Part shown: in pieces, positions 47,901 through 50,957 of the stretch | Numbering within the stretch: position 1 is the first letter of the stretch | Layout of the letters: every line of letters starts with the position of its first letter | IMG/VR virus record: IMGVR_UViG_3300035204_001773 | Span: 45,212-109,211 of that record | Reading direction: 5' to 3' (one strand) | Source: a virus | Length of the DNA stretch: 64,000 bases | Made by a program: the position numbers and the translations under genes | Notes under the pieces: generated by a model | The model's database searches: none | What the model was told of the DNA's origin: nothing | Seen by the model: the letters and a program-made list of their open reading frames with translations, nothing else

Positions 47901-48189
47901 TTAAAATTGTATTAATTTCTGTTAAAGATTTTTCAACCTCCACAGCGGAACTTACCATTTGTCTAAACGCATCTTGAACACCCATAATAAGACCAGCGGA
48001 TGCGCCAAAGGCAAGTACACGAGCATTAGAAGCGGCGAGAGATTTTTCAAATTCACCCAGATCCCCCTTGATGCGACCAAGAGGAGCGCCATCGAAATTT
48101 ACAGACACAGGTACGCGACTTAGCTTCTTAAGCCTCTTTTCGAGAGGGCTTAAATCACCATGTACCTTGACTGTTACTGATCCGGGCAT
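23956..48189 (-). CDS. Giant tail tape measure protein (8077 residues) with embedded enzyme-like modules
   Basis: Sets tail length, fills the tube and is normally ejected ahead of the DNA. One uninterrupted frame. Residues about 40-330 are the TP901-type tape measure core (EFARQGLGMQETLKRTQDAL; ISGLDAAAAVNAITAAMNGY). From 553 to 2957 the protein is divided by 14 G-x-x-P-(N/S)-F motifs, and the segments resemble PD-(D/E)XK (E815, D863, K865; E1997, K1999), P-loop (1095-1103 and 2397-2405), HAD (D1266, D1268, D1443, D1444) and ADP-ribosyltransferase (R2638, S2708, S2710) modules. Residues about 3000-4100 are Lys/Glu/Gln-rich and helical. A zincin motif HEMTH is at 4936-4940, and about 80-residue repeats run from 5250 to 5920. 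Hydrophobic segments lie near 6375, 6517 and 6570-6605. A second PNF cluster ends the protein. Ribosome site AGGA before ATG. The tape measure call is firm; module functions are inferred. Confidence 0.9.
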   Translation of the reverse strand: MPGSVTVKVHGDLSPLEKRLKKLSRVPVSVNFDGAPLGRIKGDLGEFEKSLAASNARVLAFGASAGLIMGVQDAFRQMVSSAVEVEKSLTEINTILNTSQNQLTKFGNSLFDVARNTAQSFQTVATAAGEFARQGLGMQETLKRTQDALILTRISGLDAAAAVNAITAAMNGYSRAALNSTEIISKMAQVDQAFAVSSGDLAEAIRRVGSTAAGAGVKFEELLAVITATQQVTARGGNVIGNAFKTIFTRIQRPRVLEALEEIGVQTKKQSGQMMPLMQVLQNLARQYDSLAQSQQAQIAELVGGVFQINILKASLSDLTKEFSIYENALGIATSATDEAIARNEKLNQSFSTLINRTMANLKQAGSKLGEDALAPAIKRVLSGINTVLESTDLGASGESLGSKLSSGMSKGLGEFLKGPGLAVGIMALFKLFDKLRIYAVDAFKTISGGGKHMADQQRIQTQLNSLLAEEPRMLKEIMRGTKSLADVHRDLLEKIRAENREMTNQAKIVAMLAKTMHSTGSFGGGVMFPMKGGGWDVPGKKGGGGNASGNIPNFFYDPYKEETKMARAMGAASGTRAHMSRGTIDGKRVIMNSSEQEFTAKELFQRYGVKPKGLKGGDSAILPKYKPQVQKVLEKTIEKVKKSEFNKFTAVGSVPNFMAAEKEKLKIPRTYLDLTNEKLDPIKKQLKRASGQADILPGGVVNAHHMASILLPDKGGGKRTPTPGVYNVKFNDKAQQTFGAYGVSLKASFPALSAKRAPDSSEAQESINNQIGAEVSRYANQYFKPPADEADIKKYVNKVVGTGQMAQAVGRAFEGSVDALVYDDTDFAKSSSTRWDYMEGRDGGYHKLRHPDTFGVKTPLADAKNSTSQGNMNSMADKLFEATEFGSRIVNTVQTAGSKDWFGIRRGDPKHGGLGLSSKENIKRKNNPIAKVAGLELEGLDPDSYFSGDMGAADKERVDKTIGALLHGSEFSRTAGDEGGEISKDTINSFINEGQFKEQWEHSHALFTRRQEEEKRKSRKALATTASSINALPKYMGHVPAFDSSSMALKASGMIPNFARGVLDFDRSKMDRDSWEELVYDAFQTGKPVSTVMGPAGSGKSTFAGLKSGNKALDKKIPNVGKGVLVTNQSQFDAMDKFAIIHGGESLNNDFFGNVLGMSKRLIGLDKSQEEVRGQRESRLSTSHRDDARSHEQLAGTLDAPIDYTAFYDEVEKARPDLKRHKGKTYNVFRGNVPNFLSSNRGRRVVPNYVRPRDLEDGEVVNLEDYDENLGTYPADMPSRSFAFPWSVKKSTLTSRGEDYKASQAPVTVATARGAGSRQAITQGEGTNAVIRRQLESQGVNVDRVITSGSMFNDMKVMDNPDFSTIDPETGLEVGLVRKKDFIQGGRFHGQFEKLGEDGWPEGQGSRQWRYLNAAQKKTLLMARMSKKAKEAGKSPELVLYDDAKANIEEIERLNMTGVRGVQTFETPFANRGANPGGIERSKRASGFIPNFARPSGWKKHHKPDGGFDGGPSYLMLPANPGDPEYDEEVSRLSRLTVRDLMDAGHPKPHWPKGQEPFEGMTEMNDVQSLYDSPLTTRGWKYNPTGQTFKSPEDAISHARGLRLRVAGGFVPNFEDRTEGNYHLLLGPDKKVIDRSREGKSVSQEHVRLLKKAREMGKGHVVTDPDMIDTTTGQRVAGGFVPSFASSMRTTKGLSTSLRSAQKKESQIDHYDANALWRYAPSLGTYVHESDNRGTGPKRKLSWVRDHIDKSGAQGSALGAMGDKQAMAAWGNVPNFAADKTITLADGTVINLSKGERAPHYTPVLTMGTRAPGQSGGSAEEPSEISSRHKSSRVQRYGLDPKVFDSGIRDRFYDKVEQQVSGTVLPNMGTWFIDEAGPGMTVKQSYGGDEEAALQDPDFKNQLAQVTGKLQSKFAVGGMKLPVGTKRDLAGALWEGMIHGMTTAQKTTVGGRTPPQDTVSGKPYTAGEEPIDISNERIQEEFGGMFTPGMPMQGLEIKATDFDSDDLKSKEPHYLYEMGLNSSEISALQTGKSGDPAYDQALVRANNLHKDHIARIGKKKLVAKYAGNIPNFFERFKGTTPTGNEVDKDLIRKEETLWARLKRTIKSFIPKQDNKRPSSQKMSARNLGNLLNEDEIKNSINSLKEFFNEYSPKISGDNIFGIGAKGHSFIEAVFTGNEPEFRSLGAIDEQGNIQPTREETEKNRKNRREHFHQLEIKARQTLRRKGVNLYGMSQQDEEAAIRKQVMRDLSEAEQAEYLQMGGVDKRAGGTGKGRAGGFVPNFEKWARGQDLKNDSVAFSADGGKTATYDPRAGTRFHFQAAAYLKGRRESHAGEGGFINAGPGSKFNGRDVNDGRSESSQEAHRELMGALAGDMGGMGFGRGHVPSFARKLRTLVGAPGVGKSTWLKENAPKDFIVSRDDIVNQVTKDMGLTYDDSFETPAAGTRLGQTHPKYGKAVINPEYDEEKAEQQPWIPKLIWDKIGQVRSEIQNKFDKRVAEAGKSGKDISVDMTNMSARERSMSLNMFDENDIKGYEKQAVVFSDISQLPDEKQQQVISAVKAITARRAELTKAKGGSKTIPDAAIEGMFNRFEAPTLDEGFDKITNINDVERILQLAKPENLANMKSLGFIPNFLNLFRGYKEGEYQYGEDGRPDMSYTNVGWSDWKQETVTTTRQAGEGNTPEESLRSFEGWLADQSVRTKSQPGVASLSRSEGVAQRWGEHRGAMLELTPGDEEVGSAPEIPPADGSPGTAGELARRSEASSGLRETKHGTKRLMNREKTRRWLGLQLGAGRNGQEAVARLIDLAMKKAIYFDVQHWNGPDQELQKISAGGWQHHSPRSEQEVKRIGGIHGARGYVPNFADGHFTRSAWTPGIKEQVAKAEEREINALSVREDISRQEAKSHIFLGQDKRITANPLNLGVGNDIDEKKGLGQGVSRALKEGKNPNTYGIAAAGYIPNFLDDDEEGGFARWLKEKETTLTSGKMGAAVRAGGHLTKGVLGSPLSGLEPAVKTMEKEVKALVKTLKTMKKGSDEYNVTLAQLEQVESELVKVEGDKANLSGKTTVTASSMRSAGEEVGIGAAGLSDVRRERVDSDISSDQLSRSFMMSQIGMSLGEIVPEAKGVTDTLVGMQNSFSAIVAVLPGTFGRVVGGAAALAVGIDKATAWIRDIAMNAKDMAKDAETAKEKYTEINDAMSQYMSTWDQLNSAKQDGAAPFETMRRLDKKLLDLMGSITAIDEEAGMAMGMAVSANQLKEAYEKARQRLEEDRNQKVAGDNLTKRQQQGNAGVLKTLAEGLTLGMMDFGNPYETGGTFGTKRSKIDNKAAEEDAKEVLSSIGAFSNRDAMTKLAGGPGLKSAGDDASAIISILENAGLSLNANAQQGIQNLEGKGGLTILAKEMDKLIQAQKENSDKHDESNAAREKARKQSEKLKEALDQAKQGFVEAQRNFNDALMFVTKIKDIEGGARRRVDIEGLKGGMGMMRRGTMGASAFGLQVKTAGIRNDQFTKAQDATRGARGKQLSEFQSELTKLQEKKKGSQADDIGRISQEFTAMMEKNKDLSATETADAIKKFTERSDVTSALGPKLINRLVRSSREEGQKVLRQLKELSINTQAQIDIAKQAFEFEKQERQRKRDVSMLGGMDGLLDPDKQTADIEGFLEGLIRMQKTQEAGADFKGQQAKGTAEMLRGLKGLMGGSLFGGREEAQVKAGGGVETAEEVQRRLQIEFPDLMKFRGDFIKQMGKDRSNQLNMMADQAEAAGAPRGVVAGMRREAGRAEESVANVFDEEFMTGAIDKQQLQQLKSIDGRLGSLPKDLASAINFDPQAALTSASTDMGAARRGVQGAQDAYDQFEREGDREANKKKLKDAKRDADMQVGQLAMDPQMMAAMGGMDAKQRKRTLKNIFETEGAGSAADIANMLKAPGAGRKFGISSTHARGLQGVFDQAAREQRDGEDSPFSIGQRVKKPRVATQTAKTLDENLQAHQKLGQLQAQKRRIENELQAADERDRGPIRARLRQTESEIEALREKQSRAAHGFVPGGGGLSASIERSQALEGGYRAGAIKNMKISGVGNVTYNSAESVVSVPGISQPFINPPEFSKAGKAHKQRSKAAWGINPYTVASDGYTPGEKITYKVPSLAAGGSPSPIEVFAPSPDLLPSTDGLRKVEVKYDKLEKWYSEWHDAIARNPDIVNHTELTSDNVLDWQKYDNVKQRIKSSTGINLTPQIALNMPMGAVGMNNTKDFIDRVKSEQEEIRKGNLSNFSLFRGQNEFFTLGQPKENLPGFLHIPEQGGRTRSEFVRGARKMGNQVYHLRTPSQPSVSVSSGTSINEFHGMLQSNGIAKNSGEWTRLMYSFIQKNNPKEKWSEEANKWGINAGSLGGIAAASKARTKQEMMGRGGAHKPVKGSDGNTYANLSPIREYLTSLRNDPETGRDPRAQRELTRRYIQQYYGPKDWKRAYRYLYSLETGIPAYQLGALGDSGGLDERTAIWAFGQTGGRDPKIDGTLGDPSNLSGASLMPAGRGRPVGFDPATGRFLHEDQRKWLQDRGKLRVDHGRKTYAQGMVPMSFAAGGFVPGTGSFGQVYQADIWNKLGMGGTKFTNQEKLDMLDLYDDLLKGRSRGLIDSLPGGTSVRGGVANVLDRRSGHHSTWFGARGGPLGTGGSRKQMVLDTPMGGQAINLAGEEEHSWRAMNAFYAGLSPYFMGSALTDAPEKVKQKKPKKAAQVKKDSKNNWVRNTAKWFTNLGKKTSAGLGGVGMSIKEAMNMASRYKMPFNIKDTWRSWKSSMAEGARKIGGPIVDKVKGMGAGALNKLHGKLFTNYFAEGKIGKLVGGMSKRYAMFESIKLSNLYEQNMAKKTGSPTGVLGESIKKDYANAVKQNWDITKQNTTNKPGGASGARWGGWWDATKNQVVVDDEIVKAGKQKGGAGQMARNVQRGLIVHEMTHALESGKAAQNLGGEASKNAASQYLLKSMGAQVELSQQQAGVGQKGGAAEHRMGTMSPDEFMRQRLGDTAPDKSLMDQAKTSTKGGFSKRAWMKRTHRQVMGGLGEAYNKALATGKSVTVSPSRLAMNAFSGLPPEMADQFSKMLSQQMNDIEIKPGDKRFLNKDGSFSRQKLFKMVKGQAGYQRMIKEIGNRVQLGSIDEEYKTYSTQRMAERMGAKGNWVMAKDFLKVAVPHLLREKNVHPSQLKERFMNFAREKFGRVPKTTALSIHGEKNMGTIQADSNKPALKMSEKFFNSRAGRMLTGLADLRKSPLYRGVKFTGGQISDLSKKFTNLSRSPILKALRGYKQDFSRGKRFTGKMKFDEIKNQKEQIKSRNRMTRIGASVGSAESLAKSIKSQVSKATGSVKTNFWNQVGAFKHGYTGGAKGAFVATDSALRTEGLGKGAAASVQHLKSALGQGQQFAKNLVNMQKSPILNKIIEGHAGAKGMLGDFKHGFKSGNLRKFNIAMPGAPEVKASGAQKLGATFKNLSTSLVDGIGRGKDNFKTWSKSKLNSMKARFNQTELVKGYRFGAGQPTGRQHGGFQGKVEHSRMRKFGAGIKGGQDLVKKLQHQIATGLVDAGETVKSSPVGKAVGSVHKAAASFFDFNRSPLVSKGKKFRGDFSRARRFFGKLSGPQRNSLMAMPEFKSRSLATKLGIKTIQAGDFLKNLFGTPKQAAQLQAATSGTKIDTSGLDKKKPTLAERLRKPYDNFKRGRRFMQKISPEERQNQRAQMKTRDAYTKAGMKSVLAMDYMKNLKKKLGSIPGRLKEAGGKSFADIKKGWKAGALNLDKPERMKFSKEGSGYRGRLVRNTIPMEQLKKGPAANNMSRSEWLARRARIGAGVTKEWLKNLPSRFGGLMNKHLQKSPVMEGFKIGRQGGRGEEMRRLFPDARTGLPGGKREGMFGALGRMTGRFASQLPLVAKGENFWTGKRSLVPSWITEGAREQAMTPKERKAHERKEAAKDRRLARRALQDPNVLKDQLGLTDDQIKLLQKKGLLKKLGSARSFDKVIASLAEQTKSAKKGHGKNRLRIRELSAMNKAANFSVGRSANDGAGGKWSGSVRAPSSRVSSLAAILTDRSMSRAGGGPSARGNVVELSQQNVERMKALDPDFKQEGGKARAKLETNARSSDPKVAGKAKFALANRGYKAGAMGLKGVGKGAMGFGNPHDVNIRKAVAQFEKTRARIEKKVGNGSMSYSKGQNMLKAAWTKHVEGGKNTPLDKVAALPPDKSGRSGAQKLGRLMMAKAGPDSGLLEKQLQAIEKDPGRRSADATKQRNAQLGRLQADALKTEQNMKVKADQELLARRLDAASKDLAKGIEGRRDGKVKTAMKTIGKLSHKIGLYRPEQGGLMSRTLFGNNYKQMWQMGKQKWGFGGGKFGGGTIGRDLRGGAVGIGAGLATGWIGKYLMQNENKTIAKIGEGIATYGGYGVGTYMIMRGLEKEAQQRAAKELAEGAIEQSVKSGSKKSAVKKAADFFTDASDKGLRGAAYKKAGEGLDKVAKKGGIWKSVKASKSGQWTKGMAKKFGGSSAIRGLGVGIVGQMIGSHFVNKAYAKEMEGLQGRMEKGGVDGADATVEMHQLQLQKDRVATGTRLGIDILAMGPALLAGGPVGAAIWVAMTAATLADHFRRQKDMKADEAGAKINAAIARAGEKDHGIRQQLASALWDEVLTQPGSQNRFGLSLNFGEGENAALIYDAEKAASTQKLMSNLIQTGTTASADSSALIDMEKELLRISPEEMRNMSDRLEHYTGKSGKELAAMEPSERAEYIKNNADLAWYDKLSSLGMGDDPEGFAQRTAALFAQQAEMRKASGRFASLEELDSGKLPEATAKRNKILSEMKDIPGLPDEVKMMFKVGEEMNKLDMREEATKAQFKHLEREQMGQSWYEGIDKTMMPGRMQSNIDAQNEVAGRKRDLKAIAEQSRAGRMGGKYHKAMQEGNLVDAEEMLKRGGANEAAIKAWREKMKKMPAMKEKIEARETQLVSQQYVDKNTGKTIKKTQLYKAADGKTYYMSGGRRVEAITRGSFVQDLSATGAIKVEEGDDGESIVRDHRGNILARGSGAKLMDQLHKNIFTGKEGKGDSRLTRKELSEVEIERKMDAKKYGTQGNQRLGVISRAGQTKDMGQMLSMDIQGNAEMIRRTKDPILKRKLQDSQRKTMRKKMLWSIQNAAQEFKEAPNNPPWVKQAAAARFAKIAGNQVAFAQRFGIDFKIGNMKQMMIDDWGGGDRNAITAENWINTEEALEHSLGISQQGFTYGKASGHALDYVRGKYQSARGEKKEKYRDMLEDQKKRASDNMAKSFARQQVAQQKLRALEIRGQGLDSSQAVPDTLLQSLGLSQYAGQKMSMAKVKSALRAERNRHSDMVQAESVRGGKASIDRSGVDVSLADLSMAGAGGFAGGTLLENPQLMTEFGLGGGQSVDPLTGQPGKPSTLFEAAGIDPLMAASPYGQRFKGVALQMLAGGQEAAQLQQAMKSTNDPAMQKRYAKELEKIKLKNQKLKAALEASKQYWQKTLVSDLTVGPGAGPDKAFLADAVTRFGKDLTPEQKTQAAGALFNTGPEGIAQAQRIAGEIRDQITQKRVGDYFNQYENTQAFGNQGKTVGQKKRADDTKLFGQLMVGTGMEMEKLAGGTSVGYEDDPDNLAAMKMFQLMKDANIPPKDFLFNMAKQTGMSEEDMQTPAFRKWLNTTSSAYAEEWQRQETATGVGTKGFSQSGFNKAVGNARDRIEGYVVREGVGSRGVGVKGRDSKGELGGTRKNSFFRDGGTVKVGKGDQASEWKLDPETGEWMKLLTIPGKEEKQWRYVDPSEVSEFQGQVYGEIAQMDPTAGKSGQVLDDALARMSNAELEQLANLKMAKTVLDEERRRRGVKGGQNLAKGFIPNFARGSGSAGKHRGFIPNFSSQLEEAKDREITALMGRGYSKSDAEGSVYVAEHPAIKSNNLRIQGIAAKGYVPNFGVGVFNRIDEPQGPDQGISRARSEGANVNTYGSRTGGVPNFSSGRAAGFVPNFEAATQQINMAATSFGEEISKAAESLSANLEGRSRKDEIEQIRNIGGDSNQTANINVNIDGTVQAIPNAIAQAVIDWSKGNILKGGGYFPPNRTS
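24241..24627 (-). repeat. C-terminal cluster of five G-x-x-P-N-F motifs in the tape measure
   Basis: Protein-level repeats read on the minus strand. The Pro residues are P7855, P7872, P7928, P7969 and P7981, in contexts KGFIPNF, RGFIPNF, KGYVPNF, GGVPNF and AGFVPNF. Spacing is 12 to 56 residues, much tighter than in the N-terminal array. The stretch between P7872 and P7969 repeats the layout of residues 2858-2957 (EREINAL / DREITAL and NTYG in both). Confidence 0.8.
30430..32445 (-). repeat. Degenerate ~80-residue repeats in the ruler part of the tape measure
   Basis: About eight to nine units. Each begins with a (K/R)SP(I/L/V) element followed by a basic-aromatic stretch such as YKQDFSRGKRFTGK, YDNFKRGRRFMQK or KKFRGDFSRARRFFGK, then a helix. 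Clear SP prolines are at residues 5251, 5277, 5412, 5567, 5589 and 5846. Sequence divergence is high, so the duplication is old. The regular spacing fits a ruler built by internal amplification. Confidence 0.6.
39313..46533 (-). repeat. N-terminal array of fourteen G-x-x-P-(N/S)-F motifs separating enzyme-like modules
   Basis: Motif prolines at residues 553, 656, 1057, 1235, 1491, 1613, 1683, 1775, 2071, 2281, 2386, 2631, 2858 and 2957 (two are PSF: 1683 and 2386). A PNY follows at 1248 and a related HVPAF precedes at 1041. Consensus is small-G-(F/Y/N/M)-(I/V)-P-N-F-(A/small). Nearly every recognisable domain begins within 10 to 40 residues after a motif. The motif is absent from 2958 to 7854, where only two weaker GFVPG variants occur (4036 and 4571). 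Confidence 0.85.
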
Positions 48190-48250
48190 TTTTCCTAAAA
48201 ATCCTAATAAAACGTGGGTGTTCTATTGTATAATATTACACACATTTTCT

Positions 48251-49480
48251 TTAAGAAATTGCCTTATTCTTTTCGTGATTTTCGAGAATCTCTGCTTCTT
48301 CTTCGGTAATATCGCCCGATTCTTTGAACTCTTTTAATTTCTTTAAGGATTCATGATCCCCTTCTTTTGCGGATTGTAAAGTAAATTTTCTATTATGCGC
48401 CAGTATTTCTTGGTGTTTCTTTTCTTTTTCGACTGGATCGATATTAGAACAGTCTACGTTATGAATTCTCAATAGATCATAAATGTCAAAGTCGCCCTTT
48501 TCATCTTTGACCTTCTCAAGCTCACTAGCGAGATCTACTATATCTTCTCCGCCCTCACGCCTAGATTCCATTTCTTTCTTATCTAACCCGGGCTGAGAAG
48601 TTCCCCCTACCCATTCATCATTTTCCGCTTTGTCAGCGGTGCTCTTAGCTCCTCCCGGCTGCCCCATTTTCGCTTGGGAATAGTACCAATTTACTAACTT
48701 ATCAGGATCATCGTACCAAGTAGCGGGTGGAGTTATTCCGTCTTTGCTATTCTCTAAAAGATTTTTGTACATTTTTCCTTGACTTAATAATTCTGATTGA
48801 AATATGGTTAGTTCAAGAACTGTCTTGTCGAAGAATATTCTTGGGTCGCCGGTGGACAAAAAATATTTATTTAGAAAATAAGGTTGAGTAGCTATTCTCT
48901 GAATGTTCCTACTATCGAAATTTTGAAAAACCAAATTATACTCTGCAATTAAATTATTTAGATCTACTTGGTCTATGTATTCGAAGGTTTCTTCGGTAAA
49001 GTATTGCTCTTTACATTCTGTGTCTGTATAAAAAGAATGATATATATTTAAATCACTATGTTTTCTTATTAAGTGATCCTCTAAAGTTACGCCTAATATC
49101 GATTTTCTTCTATTTTCAATTTTTGATAACTTCGCATGCGCTTCATCAATATTTTTTTCATAGACGTGTTTTTCTAGATTCCCCACTTTTTCTTTAAGGG
49201 CGCTTTGATTATCTATGAATTTTTTAGTTGATTTGAACTCGGCCTCTTCCTCCGGTGTCCAATTTTTGTTTTTTATACACTCTTGTATTTTTTCAGCTTC
49301 CACAAGGAGCCCGTTCGCTCTAGCTTTTTCTGAGTATTCATCTAGCTCATATTCGACAATAGATATGTCATTATCATTAAAATGTTTAATGTATAGATCG
49401 AACTCTTTAGAGTAAGAATACCCTCTTATTATATCAGAGTAATATACCCTTAGCTTTCTTCTGAGCTCTGCGAGGTCCAC
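48251..49480 (-). CDS. Tail assembly chaperone-region protein, unknown family
   Basis: 409 residues, highly charged and helical (for example LRRKLRVYYSDIIRGYS at the N-terminus and EKEKKHQEILAHNRKF near the C-terminus), with a Gly/Ser/Asp linker around residue 270-300 (AKMGQPGGAKSTADKAE). It starts with GTG at 49480, preceded by a good ribosome site (GAGG, 8 bases upstream). The GTG lies in the same frame as the upstream gene, separated from its TAA by a single TGC codon, so readthrough of one stop would fuse both proteins. Position just before the tape measure gene is that of the T-type tail chaperone in lambda-like phages; no sequence signature proves it. Confidence 0.45.
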   Translation of the reverse strand: MDLAELRRKLRVYYSDIIRGYSYSKEFDLYIKHFNDNDISIVEYELDEYSEKARANGLLVEAEKIQECIKNKNWTPEEEAEFKSTKKFIDNQSALKEKVGNLEKHVYEKNIDEAHAKLSKIENRRKSILGVTLEDHLIRKHSDLNIYHSFYTDTECKEQYFTEETFEYIDQVDLNNLIAEYNLVFQNFDSRNIQRIATQPYFLNKYFLSTGDPRIFFDKTVLELTIFQSELLSQGKMYKNLLENSKDGITPPATWYDDPDKLVNWYYSQAKMGQPGGAKSTADKAENDEWVGGTSQPGLDKKEMESRREGGEDIVDLASELEKVKDEKGDFDIYDLLRIHNVDCSNIDPVEKEKKHQEILAHNRKFTLQSAKEGDHESLKKLKEFKESGDITEEEAEILENHEKNKAIS

Positions 49481-49483
49481 GCA

Positions 49484-50608
49484 TTAACCCTCTTCCTTGT
49501 TTTCGTTAGGCTTGTTATCCGCTTTCGGCTTGCCTTTTCTAGGCTTTCTTTTTTTTGTTGATTTTTTAAGTGGTTCTTTATCGGCAGGCTTCTCTTCAAC
49601 GACTTCTTTTTTTACCACTTCTTCCTCAACCGTTTCTTCTTCAACCGTTTCTTCTTCAACCGCGCCCTTTACAACTGTAGGGGGGTCTTTGCTTAGCTCT
49701 TCCTCAACCGCCTCTTCTAATACTGATTCTGCAGCTTTATCAGCAGCGTCTTGTTCCTCTTGTAGATCTCTAATTTCTCTTTCCTCCTCTTCAACATCTT
49801 CTAATGACTCCATGTCTTCTGTGTCCTCCCCCATAGATGAATCAGATTCTTTATAGATGTCCATGGCTCTATCGAAGTCTTCTTTATCTGTCGCTTGGCC
49901 CGAATACCAAAAACTTATAAAGTAGGCCAGCTTTTTTATAATCTCATCCCAAAAGGGTTCTTCTTTACTTTCAATTTCGTCATAAATGTCAGCCTTTTCA
50001 TCAAACGAATCACCCGGGAAAATAGCTTGTCCATTCATATACCCCAACTGAAGAACCCACCACATAAGAACTTGGTTCCTCGCTCTATTCTCTGCGGTTT
50101 GATTAAACAGAGACGCTTGAGCTTCTTCAATATCTCTTAAATTTTTTCTTAATTCCAGAATATCATACAAAGACTCTACTAGTTTAGATTCTTTTTCTTC
50201 GGGGTCTAAATTATCCAAGTTGAGTTGGACTCTTTGATATTCGTTTTCTTTATCTAAAAGGGCGTAATAAATTTGAAAATATTCCTCCTTCTCTCTTTCG
50301 CTCATTGAGCCGCCGTCATCTTCGTACCTCTTAGCGAGCAAGGCTTTCGTAAGGAGCCCAGCTTTTATACCTTCTGATAATTTTACTCCATAAAATAACT
50401 CCGCGTCATCATACTGTCTTCTGCTTGGTCTTTTAATAGCGACTTTTTCCGAAATGACTTCTGACACCGTTTTTGTAGTAACTACCTTTTCTCCGTCTTC
50501 GTTCTGTGATTCTACTTTCTGCTCTGAATCAATCGATCTCTTAACGTCGAAAGTGTACATGTATTTACTCTTTACCTGCGGCCTTTTTCCCTTACGTTTT
50601 TTGCTCAT
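49484..50608 (-). CDS. Putative tail assembly chaperone with acidic repeat tail
   Basis: 374 residues. Lys/Arg-rich N-terminus, a helical middle (ELRKNLRDIEEAQASLFNQ, then RNQVLMWWVLQLGYMNG), and a long charged C-terminus made of VEEET-type repeats followed by a basic end (KKSTKKRKPRKGKPK). It overlaps the 114-residue gene by 4 bp (ATGA) and is followed by the 409-residue gene in the same frame. Placement between tail tube and tape measure, small helical body and acidic tail fit a tape measure chaperone, which keeps the very long tape measure soluble during tail assembly. The basic/acidic tail may instead be a disordered binding region. Inferred by synteny. Confidence 0.45.
   Translation of the reverse strand: MSKKRKGKRPQVKSKYMYTFDVKRSIDSEQKVESQNEDGEKVVTTKTVSEVISEKVAIKRPSRRQYDDAELFYGVKLSEGIKAGLLTKALLAKRYEDDGGSMSEREKEEYFQIYYALLDKENEYQRVQLNLDNLDPEEKESKLVESLYDILELRKNLRDIEEAQASLFNQTAENRARNQVLMWWVLQLGYMNGQAIFPGDSFDEKADIYDEIESKEEPFWDEIIKKLAYFISFWYSGQATDKEDFDRAMDIYKESDSSMGEDTEDMESLEDVEEEEREIRDLQEEQDAADKAAESVLEEAVEEELSKDPPTVVKGAVEEETVEEETVEEEVVKKEVVEEKPADKEPLKKSTKKRKPRKGKPKADNKPNENKEEG
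49627..49663 (-). repeat. 15 bp tandem repeat coding for an acidic VEEET repeat
   Basis: About 2.5 perfect copies of a 15 bp unit (plus strand CAACCGTTTCTTCTT). They lie in the C-terminal tail of the 374-residue chaperone-like gene and encode the VEEET repeats. Slippage would change the protein in steps of five residues without breaking the frame. Confidence 0.7.
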
Positions 50609-50949
50609 TCTTTTTCCTTGTTCTTTTGTTCTTTGAAATCTACTTCAATCAAATCCATAAATTTCTCTATGTCTCTAATGCCTTCGTTTCCAAGATCTAA
50701 AATCTTTTTCCTTATATAATTATATTTGTCAGGAGTGAAATAATCAATCTTTTCTACGAACTCTTTAGAAGTTTCTTCTTCGACTTTTTTAAGAAATGAA
50801 TTGTGTTCTCTTTGTAAATCTTCTACGAGATTAATGTACCTCTTGTATAAGTTAATTACATTACGATTGACCACGAATTGGAAAGCTCCTTTTACCTGAT
50901 CACTAACTTTTTGCCCTTTATAAATGGGGGGTATAGATCCCTTACTCAT
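50605..50949 (-). CDS. Small helical protein in the tail chaperone position
   Basis: 114 residues, helical and charged (FVVNRNVINLYKRYINLVED, then IRDIEKFMDLIEVDFKEQ), no known motif. First gene after the tail tube terminator. The start is supported by AAGGA a few bases upstream (AAGGAATAAGGATG), and the end overlaps the 374-residue gene by ATGA. In many siphoviruses a small helical G-type chaperone occupies exactly this place between tube and tape measure; I assign it on that basis only. Confidence 0.45.
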   Translation of the reverse strand: MSKGSIPPIYKGQKVSDQVKGAFQFVVNRNVINLYKRYINLVEDLQREHNSFLKKVEEETSKEFVEKIDYFTPDKYNYIRKKILDLGNEGIRDIEKFMDLIEVDFKEQKNKEKE

Positions 50950-50957
50950 CCTTATTC

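Noticed and set aside
24000-48000. Many plus-strand frames of 60-125 residues opposite the tape measure gene
   Set aside because: They lie in the antisense of one continuous 24 kb gene, have no ribosome sites or recognisable domains, and follow the codon bias of the minus strand.
48190-48250. Promoter for the tape measure gene in the 61 bp gap (TATTAT/TATACA)
   Set aside because: A -10-like box exists but no acceptable -35 at 16-18 bases, so it was not listed.
49466-49484. ATG overlapping the TAA of the 374-residue gene (TAATG)
   Set aside because: That frame closes after about 16 codons; the GTG two bases further on opens the 409-residue gene.
49541-49570. Possible -1 frameshift site (run of eight A on the minus strand) in the 374-residue gene
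   Set aside because: A -1 shift meets TAG after four codons and a +1 shift ends soon after without joining the next gene, so neither makes a G-T type fusion.
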